This document shows positions 1 to 6,014 of a DNA stretch of 12,137 nucleotides, one piece after another. The position numbers and the translations under genes were made by a program. Positions within the stretch are counted from its first letter, which is position 1, and each line of letters begins with the position of its first letter. The notes under the pieces are model-generated. The model saw only the letters and a program-made list of their open reading frames with translations. It ran no database searches and was not told the DNA's origin. The stretch lies in the NCBI GenBank assembly GCA_945870085.1, contig CAMBQX010000039.1:1-12137 (forward strand), read 5' to 3'. Source of the stretch: Bifidobacterium breve (lineage in GTDB: Bacteria; Actinomycetota; Actinomycetes; S36-B12).

Positions 1-18
1 GTGCGTCTACATGGCTAA
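1..18 (+). CDS. 3' end of an upstream gene, probably sarcosine oxidase alpha subunit (partial)
   Basis: Frame 1 reads V-R-L-H-G and then stops at 16-18. It overlaps the ATG of the next gene (11-13) by 8 bases. Tight overlaps of this kind are usual inside soxBDAG-type operons, where soxA lies directly before soxG, and a short tail ending in R-L-x-G is compatible with SoxA C-termini as I remember them. Only five codons are visible, so the identity rests almost entirely on the following gene. It could be any upstream gene of the same operon. Confidence 0.35.
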   Translation: MRLHG

Positions 19-664
19 TCATCACCCCACCACCTGGTCCGATCCTGTTGCGCGTAGCCCGATATCGATGCCCGGTACATATGTCGTTGTCGACGGGTGG
101 GAGCAATGCGATCTCACCTCCAACGCAGCGATGACCCTCACCGATGAAAGCCACCGGACCAAAGTTGTGGTCAGGGCTACGCCCAATCACTCGGTGCGCG
201 AGTGGTTACCCCCGCTGCGATCAAGTCGATATTCAGGTGAGATCTTGCAAGTCGGATCGGGTCCAGCAGAGTGGTACCTAATCGGCGCCGAGCCGCCCGC
301 ACTCATGGTTGAAGGTCTGCCGATTGAAGGCGGAGAAGGATTCGCCTCTTGGGTGGATGTTACCCACGGTCGGGCCCTGATGCGAGTCACAGGAGTCGAT
401 ACCGACTCCATGCTAAGCAAACTTTGTGCCGTGAATCTCGCGGAGGGAACTACACCTAATAGTGCGGCCTTTCGCACCTCGATTGCCGGCGTGACCACCG
501 ATGTAATTCGAGATGATCAAGACGGATTGCGTTCTTATTTATTGCACTGCGAACGTTCATCGGGCCAGTACCTATTTGAAGCTCTCTTAGATGCCGGTAC
601 TGAGTTCGGCTGCGAGCTTGGCCGGCGGGTGGCTACCTCATCTCCGGTCGCTGACAGCAACTAA
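11..664 (+). CDS. soxG: Sarcosine oxidase gamma subunit (SoxG family)
   Basis: This 217-residue cytosolic protein resembles the gamma subunit of heterotetrameric sarcosine oxidase. That complex demethylates sarcosine to glycine, passing the one-carbon unit to tetrahydrofolate and making H2O2. SoxG is a non-catalytic, GcvT-like subunit. Supporting features are the R-S-P element near residue 16, a D-L-T-S-N-A segment followed by K-V-V-V-R-A, the G-P-A-E-W-Y-L-I-G strand near residues 84-92 (GcvT/SoxG proteins have a similar G-P-x-E-W element), and the W-V-D-V-T-H-G-R-A segment near 117-125. Length is typical of SoxG. The ATG at 11 lies inside the preceding gene's end, with no clear SD, so expression by translational coupling is likely. 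The gene ends in tandem stops (TAATAA, 662-667), and the next gene has its own 118-bp upstream region, so this is probably the last gene of its operon. The family call is moderately firm; subunit partners lie outside the window. Confidence 0.7.
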   Translation: MANHHPTTWSDPVARSPISMPGTYVVVDGWEQCDLTSNAAMTLTDESHRTKVVVRATPNHSVREWLPPLRSSRYSGEILQVGSGPAEWYLIGAEPPALMVEGLPIEGGEGFASWVDVTHGRALMRVTGVDTDSMLSKLCAVNLAEGTTPNSAAFRTSIAGVTTDVIRDDQDGLRSYLLHCERSSGQYLFEALLDAGTEFGCELGRRVATSSPVADSN

Positions 665-782
665 TAAGTTCACCCTAAACGCAAGTCGTTACAGAGCCAG
701 GACCCGATCGATCAATATCGGCGTAGGGTTTGGGCGTGAATCGAACTCAAGGCAGCAATCGACTTATGGGTTGGTTATAGCC

Positions 783-2261
783 GTGCAGGTGAACCCCAGG
801 GGATTGGTAATCGTCGCCAATCGATTGCCCGTCGAGCCTGCCCCTGCTGCCAAAGGCGCTGTCAGTTGGCGGCTCGCACCCGGAGGGGTAGTTTCGGTTT
901 TGACGTCGGTGTTCGGAAATGAGCCCTGCACGTGGGTGGGATACGGTCAAGACTCTGCTCCTGCTCAGGCGGGAGCCATGCGACTGGCAGCGGTACAGGT
1001 CGATGCGGCGACCTACACGCGCTACCACTCGGGGTTTTGCAACAGCACCCTTTGGCCGCTCTACCACGACGCTATCCGCCCATCCAGGTTCCAGCAGGAC
1101 GAGTTCGACGCATTTGAGCAAGTCAACCGTGCGTTCACCGACCGGATTGCGAACATCGCACCCTTGGGCACCTGCGTGTGGATCCATGATTACCACCTTC
1201 AGCTCGTGCCACGGCTGCTTCGCCAGCAACGCCCCGACCTCCGCATTGGCTTCTTCCTTCATACGCCCTTCCCGGCCACGGAAGTCTTTTCGCGACTGCC
1301 TTGGCGCGAGCAGATCCTTGACGGCGTCCTTGGGGCGGACGTCATCGGCCTCCAGACACCCGGGGATGCACGCAGCTTCATTGATGCCTGCGCGCGTATC
1401 ACCGGCCGAGAGATCGTCGGCAGCGCCGTTCGCGTCGGGGAACGCACGGCCACAGTCGGTGCGTTCCCCGTTGGCGTGAACGCCGCGGAGTTCGCTGCGA
1501 TGGCCGTTGAGCCTGGTGCACGGACACGGGCCCTGCGACTGCGCGAGGAGTGGGGCTCCCCACGCACCGTCCTACTCGGAATTGACCGCCTTGACTACAC
1601 CAAGGGGATTCCTCAGCGCCTGCGCGCCTTCGCGGAAGCCTTACATCGAGGTGACCTGGATCCCCGTGCGACGGCATTCATTCAGGTCGCGGAGCCGACA
1701 CGGGACACCCTCGAGGATTATCGAGCAGAGGCCGAAGAGGTCGCCTCCCTTGTCGATGAGATCAACCACCTATACCCGGCTACTCGCGTCGTCTATTACC
1801 TGAATCGATCGCTGAACCCGAAAGAACTGGTCGAGTTCTACCTAGCGGCGGATGTTCTCGTCTGCACACCGCTGAGCGACGGCATGAACCTCGTCGCTAA
1901 GGAGTACGTGGCGAGCCGCACCGATGGCTCGGGCGCTCTGATCCTGAGCGAGTTCGCGGGGGCCGCCCAACAGTTAGTCAGCGCTTGGCAGGTCAATCCA
2001 TTCGATTCAGATGCTCTGAGGTGTGCAATTGTCGGTGCGGTTAATGCACCGGACGCTCAGGCACGCGAGCGCATGAACTCTTTGCGCCGGTGCGTCCGGG
2101 TGGAGGACGCCCGGGCGTGGTCGGACGGCTTTTTGGGTAGTCTCCGCCAGGTTTTGAGGCCCGAAAATTTATCTGCGCGTGGGAGGTGCGAAGGCAGCCA
2201 CGCCCGCGATCACTTGGGAAGCCAACGCCTTTGCTGCACCAGCGACAAAGATCTCACTTGA
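783..2261 (+). CDS. otsA: Trehalose-6-phosphate synthase (GT20 family)
   Basis: It makes trehalose-6-phosphate from a nucleotide-activated glucose (usually UDP- or GDP-glucose) and glucose-6-phosphate in the cytosol. From GTG 783 the protein has 492 residues (E. coli OtsA has 474). The family landmarks are in order: A-N-R-L-P near 12-16 with the N-terminal Arg, the sugar-phosphate site Y-H-S-G-F-C-N-S-T-L-W at 81-91, I-H-D-Y-H at 134-138, F-L-H-T-P-F-P at 158-164, I-D-R-L-D-Y-T-K-G at 267-275 (phosphate-binding Arg269 and Lys274), and L-S-D-G-M-N-L-V-A-K-E at 364-374. All expected active-site residues are present. The open frame extends upstream into soxG, but homology begins only at about residue 7, so GTG 783 or GTG 789 is the start. 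Neither has an SD. A TATAGC box at 776-781 would suit a leaderless start at 789. The last 35 or so residues, after the conserved S-L-R-Q-V-L, look unrelated to the family. No otsB phosphatase gene lies beside it. Confidence 0.93.
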   Translation: MQVNPRGLVIVANRLPVEPAPAAKGAVSWRLAPGGVVSVLTSVFGNEPCTWVGYGQDSAPAQAGAMRLAAVQVDAATYTRYHSGFCNSTLWPLYHDAIRPSRFQQDEFDAFEQVNRAFTDRIANIAPLGTCVWIHDYHLQLVPRLLRQQRPDLRIGFFLHTPFPATEVFSRLPWREQILDGVLGADVIGLQTPGDARSFIDACARITGREIVGSAVRVGERTATVGAFPVGVNAAEFAAMAVEPGARTRALRLREEWGSPRTVLLGIDRLDYTKGIPQRLRAFAEALHRGDLDPRATAFIQVAEPTRDTLEDYRAEAEEVASLVDEINHLYPATRVVYYLNRSLNPKELVEFYLAADVLVCTPLSDGMNLVAKEYVASRTDGSGALILSEFAGAAQQLVSAWQVNPFDSDALRCAIVGAVNAPDAQARERMNSLRRCVRVEDARAWSDGFLGSLRQVLRPENLSARGRCEGSHARDHLGSQRLCCTSDKDLT

Positions 2262-2342
2262 TCTGATGAAACTGCGTGCCCTTTTTACTCTGACAAAAGC
2301 CGTGACGGTCAGGGCTAGGTCAAGGGCGCCGATCAAGGCCAC
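2169..2342 (-). other. Possible small antisense membrane-protein ORF or gene remnant
   Basis: On the minus strand a frame is open from 2414 to the stop at 2169-2171. From a GTG at 2342 it would encode 57 residues: a hydrophobic stretch of about 17 (A-L-I-G-A-L-D-L-A-L-T-V-T-A-F-V), a basic patch (R-V-K-R-A-R), then a second moderately hydrophobic half. In the full open frame the hydrophobic stretch begins earlier (L-A-A-S-A-V-V-V). There is no ATG in frame. A better-placed ATG with a GAGGA sequence about 10 bases upstream lies one frame off (rightmost base 2407), so a frameshifted remnant is possible. The plus strand over the same bases also has an open frame of 72 codons, made of the Ala/Thr/Lys-rich sequence typical of a shadow. 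It is not clear that either is translated. The ORF runs antisense under the odd tail of otsA. Confidence 0.2.
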
Positions 2343-2467
2343 TACTACGGCGGAGGCGGCCAGCTTGAAAGGACCAGCAGGCGCCCTTAGCTGGTAATCT
2401 GCGGTGCATCGACCCTAAATCCTCGTGGCGCTAATGAGTCCGTTCGGCGATACTGAACTGGAGCCGA

Positions 2468-2473
2468 GATAAT
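2468..2473 (+). promoter_or_regulatory. Candidate -10 box for leaderless transcription
   Basis: GATAAT ends six bases before the ATG at 2480, so a transcript starting about seven bases downstream of the box would begin at the start codon. There is no SD in front of this ATG, which fits a leaderless mRNA, common in actinobacteria. No convincing -35 element is visible. Confidence 0.4.
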
Positions 2474-2479
2474 CTGGAC

Positions 2480-2992
2480 ATGCGCCGCGCCCTGTTCGTT
2501 TTCCTCGTGTCTGTAACAGTCGTAATCGCTGGCACCCCACCGGCGCAAGCCCACCAGCCGGTTCAGCTCACGGCCGCAAACCCGACACCTGACCGCGGCC
2601 CGCTCCTCGTAGACGGCACCGTCTCCTTCGCCGTTTATGCCAAAGTTCAGGGCAAGGACACCCGCGGGTTCCGCTTCGGCCTACGTGATGGCCAGCGACG
2701 AGATGTTCAATTGCTCATCGTCGACAAATCACCCGGGAACGTACTCGCAGCGATCGCCTTACCGGAGGTCATCATTACTGACCCCCGTGGGACGCGGACG
2801 ATTCTTAAGCCGGTGGAGCGTTCGCCATTCCTCGAGCCATACTCGGGGACGAAGTACCTATACCTCGCGCGAGTGTCGGGTGCGGGTGTCGGCGGGACCT
2901 ACCAAGTACTTGTCCGTTCCAGGTCGGCTCAGCCGGTCGAGGCCGTCGTGGCGGTCGGCTACCGCGAGGTATCCGGACGCGTTGTGCCTTAA
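2480..2992 (+). CDS. Secreted beta-rich protein of unknown function
   Basis: A 170-residue exported protein that I do not recognise. It has a clear Sec signal peptide: M-R-R, a hydrophobic core at about 5-17, and a probable AxA cleavage site at 22-24 (A-Q-A), so the mature chain would begin with His25. The remainder alternates short hydrophobic strands with polar turns (V-S-F-A-V-Y-A near 48-54, F-R-F-G-L-R near 64-69, V-Q-L-L-I-V near 76-81, then V-I-I-T-D-P-R-G and a C-terminal Y-Q-V-L-V-R), which suggests one small beta-sandwich domain. It has no cysteine and no lipobox, so it should be a soluble or wall-associated secreted protein. The ATG has a candidate leaderless promoter directly in front of it. 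It is a single gene that converges on the GNAT-AAA+ gene, with 48 bases between the two stop codons. Confidence 0.75.
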   Translation: MRRALFVFLVSVTVVIAGTPPAQAHQPVQLTAANPTPDRGPLLVDGTVSFAVYAKVQGKDTRGFRFGLRDGQRRDVQLLIVDKSPGNVLAAIALPEVIITDPRGTRTILKPVERSPFLEPYSGTKYLYLARVSGAGVGGTYQVLVRSRSAQPVEAVVAVGYREVSGRVVP

Positions 2993-3021
2993 TGGGAACT
3001 AGGGCTGTTACTCCTCTTCTT

Positions 3022-3059
3022 CCTTTTCGGCCAGCTGCGGTCACAGCCGTCCGAAAAGG
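3022..3059. terminator. Inverted repeat between convergent genes, possible bidirectional terminator
   Basis: A perfect 9-bp inverted repeat (CCTTTTCGG at 3022-3030, CCGAAAAGG at 3051-3059) brackets a 20-base loop that holds a short inner CGG/CCG pairing. It covers the last codons and stop (3041-3043) of the minus-strand GNAT-AAA+ gene and lies 30 bases past the stop of the plus-strand secreted-protein gene. The position suits termination or 3'-end protection of both transcripts. Neither strand has a T-tract after the stem, so it is not a canonical intrinsic terminator. Confidence 0.45.
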
Positions 3060-4318
3060 GCGATGTCCTCTCCGAAGCATTTGATGTCAAGATCGGAGAC
3101 CGTTCGTCGCGTCTGGCTGATGGCACTCAGGTAGTCCTCGGTGGAGGCGCCAACTTGCCCACTGGCATCACCACTCACCATCTCGCGCTCAAATGACGCC
3201 TGGGCTGCTGATCGCGAGGAGAACTCCATGTCGGCTGGCGTGAAATACTCTGAGGCCTCAACGAGAGCCGAGATATCAATATCCGCACGCGATGACCGCG
3301 AGACGAATGACTGCCAGATCGCAGCGCGCGCGGTGGCATCGGGTGGTCCAATTGGGATCACATAATCGAATCGACCTGGACGTAAGAAGGCCTGGTCGAG
3401 TGAGCGCACTGAGTTGGTCGCGCAAACAAGCAGGCGAGTATCGCGCTGCCGGAAGGCGGGGATGATCTTGAGCAGTTCATTGGTCACGCCATGGGCCGGG
3501 CTTTTGCTGACACCCTCCCGCGCCGAAGCGATCTCCTCCACCTCGTCGATAAACACGAGGACCTTCTCCAGCTCGTCGATGAGTGCAAAAGTGTCGTGCA
3601 GCGCCTGCGCCAATCCTGCCGACTCCGCGGTTAGTCGTGAGGGGAAGATCTCCACAAACGGCCAAGCTAGTCGTGACGCAATGGCTCTGGCGAACGTCGT
3701 CTTACCTGTTCCCGGAGGGCCGAAGAGCACGATGGCATGCGGTGAAATCACGCCATGGGCCGACGCTCGCTCGGGGTTGCTAAGCGGCATGACAACGCGC
3801 TTGTCGATAATCTCTTTTTCGTCGTGCATGCCCGCGAGGCGCTGCCACAGGTCCCGCGTCAATACCCGACCACCGAGAGCGTTGAGGGTGGTGGCCTCGC
3901 CGGGAGTGAACGCCTCGCGCTTTTCCCAGTAGGCGGCCGCCTCGTGGCGCGTGTAACCGGCCCGGGCAAGACCCTCAGAAACCATCTCCTCCTCGGCAAG
4001 CAGGTAGGAGATGGTTGCCACACCTGAGTTGACCAAGGTCTCCTCAAGATGGGTGAGCAGAGCCGAGGGCACACCCTCGCCACGACGAGTGGGATCGACG
4101 GCAAGGCGCATAATCCATGCCCGCGAGTCAGAAACGCTGGCCACCGCAGCGCCTACCACGATGTCTTTGTGAACCGCCACTACCGCGGGAGTTCCGGCGC
4201 GCAATGACACGATGCACTCCGCAATCGAGTAGACAGATGCCATGCCCGGAGTGACTTCCCACAAATGGACGACCGACTCCAGATCACTATCTTGATAATT
4301 TCTCACGATAAAAGACAT
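3041..4318 (-). CDS. GNAT acetyltransferase-AAA+ ATPase fusion protein
   Basis: A 425-residue cytosolic protein with two domains. Residues 1 to about 135 form a GNAT fold: the N-terminal I-V-R-N-Y-Q-D-S-D-L strand, V-V-G-A-A-V-A-S-V, and the acetyl-CoA loop L-A-V-D-P-T-R-R-G-E-G-V-P-S-A-L-L at 72-88. The final Gly/Ala of the R-x-x-G-x-G/A motif is Pro84. Residues about 160-425 form a classical AAA+ ATPase: Walker A G-P-P-G-T-G-K-T-T at 200-208, Walker B V-L-V-F-I-D-E at 253-259, sensor-1 Asn302 in C-A-T-N-S, and the second region of homology with arginine fingers in R-P-G-R-F-D at 313-318. All ATPase residues are present. The frame is open further upstream, but ATG 4318 is chosen because AGGGAG lies nine bases before it and GNAT homology starts at once. 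It probably remodels a protein partner under control of, or coupled to, acetyl-CoA binding; the target is unknown. The gene is divergent from the exported trio. Confidence 0.88.
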   Translation of the reverse strand: MSFIVRNYQDSDLESVVHLWEVTPGMASVYSIAECIVSLRAGTPAVVAVHKDIVVGAAVASVSDSRAWIMRLAVDPTRRGEGVPSALLTHLEETLVNSGVATISYLLAEEEMVSEGLARAGYTRHEAAAYWEKREAFTPGEATTLNALGGRVLTRDLWQRLAGMHDEKEIIDKRVVMPLSNPERASAHGVISPHAIVLFGPPGTGKTTFARAIASRLAWPFVEIFPSRLTAESAGLAQALHDTFALIDELEKVLVFIDEVEEIASAREGVSKSPAHGVTNELLKIIPAFRQRDTRLLVCATNSVRSLDQAFLRPGRFDYVIPIGPPDATARAAIWQSFVSRSSRADIDISALVEASEYFTPADMEFSSRSAAQASFEREMVSGDASGQVGASTEDYLSAISQTRRTVSDLDIKCFGEDIALFGRL

Positions 4319-4336
4319 GCAACAGCGCTCCCTATT

Positions 4337-4358
4337 GGGTCCTCGTAGCGAGGTACCC
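4337..4358. promoter_or_regulatory. Leader hairpin just upstream of the GNAT-AAA+ ribosome binding site
   Basis: GGGTCCTCG (4337-4345) pairs with CGAGG-T-ACCC (4349-4358): nine base pairs with one bulged base and a three-base loop. On the minus strand it ends only three bases before the AGGGAG SD (4328-4333) of the GNAT-AAA+ gene. It could restrict ribosome access, stabilise the 5' end, or act at DNA level as an operator in the divergent control region. No T-tract follows it on the minus strand, so termination is unlikely. Confidence 0.4.
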
Positions 4359-4464
4359 CACCGTATGGCCAAATTGAGACTTTTGCTCACCGGAGTATCG
4401 AGGGCCTGCGAAATCTTGGGCGCGGCCATAGTTGTTTAAATTCGCACCTAGGCACATTTGCACC

Positions 4465-4470
4465 TACTCT
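4465..4470 (+). promoter_or_regulatory. Candidate -10 box for the exported-protein operon
   Basis: TACTCT fits the TAnnnT pattern and ends six bases before GTG 4477. A start about seven bases downstream would produce a leaderless message beginning at that GTG. No SD is present in front of GTG 4474 or 4477, and no clear -35 is visible. Confidence 0.25.
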
Positions 4471-4476
4471 TCGGTG

Positions 4477-5037
4477 GTGCGCCAACCTGTTATCGCCCTC
4501 GGCATTGTCCTCGCCACAGCCCTCACTTGGGCTGGCCCCGTCGCGATCCTGCGGCTCAGCGAGCCCGCAAATGCGGCGACTGCGTTCACGCTGACTAGCG
4601 CAGCGGTAACTTCGGAAGGTCCGCTCCCAGCCGCTTACACCTGTGAGGGCGCAGGCGCCAGCCCGCCGCTCACGTGGACGGCTGCACGCAAAGGCACCAA
4701 GGGCTACGCCTTGGTCATGGACCACGTGCCACCGGAAGGCGGCCACCACTGGTACTGGCTCATGTGGGGTATCCCGACTAAGACGCGAGCACTTTCGGCC
4801 AATGTCACGAAGATCGGCTTCCTTGGCGGCAACAGCGTGAACCAAAACATCGGTTATGCACCGCCCTGCTCTAAAGGTCCCGGTACGAAGACTTACACAA
4901 TCACCGTTTACGCACTCTCTGGCACGCCAAAGCTGCCAAAGCAATCGAGCGCCTCGGTCACGAGAGACTCACTTCTAGCCGCCATTTCCGGCATAACTTT
5001 AGACAAGGCGGTTCTTGATGTCACTTACGAACGCTAG
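4477..5037 (+). CDS. Secreted PEBP family protein (YbhB/YbcL-like)
   Basis: A 186-residue exported member of the phosphatidylethanolamine-binding/Raf-kinase-inhibitor-like family, whose bacterial members have poorly defined ligands. A long hydrophobic signal segment (about 5-27) ends at P-A-N-A, giving cleavage near residue 33. Family landmarks follow: Y-T-C-E-G-x-x-x-S-P-P-L-T-W at 54-67, A-L-V-M-D-H-V-P-P at 78-86, H-H-W-Y-W-L-M-W-G-I-P at 90-100, G-Y-A-P-P-C at 126-131 and Y-T-I-T-V-Y-A-L at 140-147. Cys56 and Cys131 probably form the usual disulfide. The canonical D-P-D-A-P is D-H-V-P-P here, so one anion-site Asp is missing. The frame is open from TTG 4432, but GTG 4477 (or 4474) gives a normal signal peptide and suits leaderless expression. 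It is the first gene of a three-gene operon; its stop overlaps the next gene by 20 bases. Confidence 0.85.
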   Translation: MRQPVIALGIVLATALTWAGPVAILRLSEPANAATAFTLTSAAVTSEGPLPAAYTCEGAGASPPLTWTAARKGTKGYALVMDHVPPEGGHHWYWLMWGIPTKTRALSANVTKIGFLGGNSVNQNIGYAPPCSKGPGTKTYTITVYALSGTPKLPKQSSASVTRDSLLAAISGITLDKAVLDVTYER

Positions 5038-6013
5038 TGCTGCTCATGAACATGTTCATCCGCACGTACCTGAGAGACAATCGGGGCTCAGCCGGCGAAC
5101 ATTATTGCAGGGTATGGCCCTTGGATTCGGTGCCGCCGTAACCGGTTCTCTCGTCACAGCGCAAGAAGCGGCTGCGTCCGGAACAGTGGTCAAGCTCCCG
5201 GGGTTCAGCGCCTTCGCATCTTCGGTGAAGACTTTGAAGTCGGGTAAGTACTACTTGGTGGAAAGCACCGGGCTCCCACCGCACAACATGATGGTTGGCA
5301 TTACAAATTGGCAGCAGCAAGTACCCGTGCCGCAGCCCTACACGGGGTCAAACTCTTGGCAGATCCCCGTAACCCCAAAACTTGCAGCCACGCCAATCTC
5401 GGCGAAAACTAACCTTTTTCGCGGTGCCATAGCCCTTGCTGTCGACGGCGTCCCAATCTTCAATGCCCTAAATAATCGGGGTGAAGATTCTTATTTAATC
5501 GGCGAGCTTGATGAGTGGGGCGGCCACTGCGGGCGCGCTGACGACTATCACTACCACACCGCCCCGTTGCATCTTTCGAAAACGGTTGGAGCCACCACGC
5601 CTATCGCCTACGCCCTAGATGGCTACCCGCTCTACGGATCCCTCGAACCAAATGGCAAGGCGGTTGCAAAGTTGGACGAGTACAACGGCCACACATACAA
5701 GGGCAAGTACCACTACCACGGCACTACCACCTACCCATACGCCAACGGTGGAATGCGCGGTGTGGTGACCGTGAAGGAAGGTCAGGTCGACCCACAACCG
5801 GTAGCCAATCCATTTCGCCCGGCCGGAGAACCACTACGTGGCGCCCAGATAACCGAGTTCGCTCGAAGCGGCACCTCAAAATTCGCCCTCGCTTACACAT
5901 TGGGTGGCGGCCGGTACCGCATTGATTACACGGCCACCTTGCAGTCGGTGAGCATGACCTTCACCGACCCAAGCGGCAGTGAATCCACCCAAACCTATGC
6001 TCGAAAGGCCTGA
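5018..6013 (+). CDS. Tat-exported YHYH-domain protein
   Basis: A 331-residue exported protein with the YHYH domain (Pfam YHYH family), whose biochemical role is unknown. The N-terminus carries a His-rich stretch, H-E-H-V-H-P-H at 10-16, then a twin-arginine signal S-R-R-T-L-L-Q-G at 25-32 with a hydrophobic core at about 33-46 and an Ala-rich cleavage region near 48-54. Export by Tat implies that it folds, perhaps with a cofactor, before crossing the membrane. The domain follows: A-V-D-G-V-P-I-F-N near 141-149, D-E-W-G-G-H-C-G at 165-172, the first Y-H-Y-H at 177-180, A-L-D-G-Y-P-L-Y-G at 199-207, L-D-E-Y-N-G-H near 219-225, the second Y-H-Y-H at 231-234 and P-Y-A-N-G-G-M-R-G. The clustered histidines suggest metal binding (inference). 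ATG 5018 has AAGGCGG six bases upstream and lies within the end of the PEBP gene, so the two are probably translationally coupled. Confidence 0.92.
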   Translation: MSLTNASAAHEHVHPHVPERQSGLSRRTLLQGMALGFGAAVTGSLVTAQEAAASGTVVKLPGFSAFASSVKTLKSGKYYLVESTGLPPHNMMVGITNWQQQVPVPQPYTGSNSWQIPVTPKLAATPISAKTNLFRGAIALAVDGVPIFNALNNRGEDSYLIGELDEWGGHCGRADDYHYHTAPLHLSKTVGATTPIAYALDGYPLYGSLEPNGKAVAKLDEYNGHTYKGKYHYHGTTTYPYANGGMRGVVTVKEGQVDPQPVANPFRPAGEPLRGAQITEFARSGTSKFALAYTLGGGRYRIDYTATLQSVSMTFTDPSGSESTQTYARKA

Positions 6014-6014
6014 A

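Noticed and set aside
747..1262. Minus-strand open frame of 171 codons opposite otsA
   Set aside because: Fully inside well-conserved otsA sequence, with shadow-like Arg/Pro-rich translation.
2179..2397. Plus-strand 72-codon open frame after otsA
   Set aside because: Starts inside otsA in another frame without an SD. Composition (Ala, Thr and Lys throughout, no hydrophobic core) looks like the antisense of the minus frame.
2480..2992. Possible copper protein because the mature chain would begin with His
   Set aside because: A His-brace or CopC-type site needs at least one more histidine, and this protein has none besides His25.
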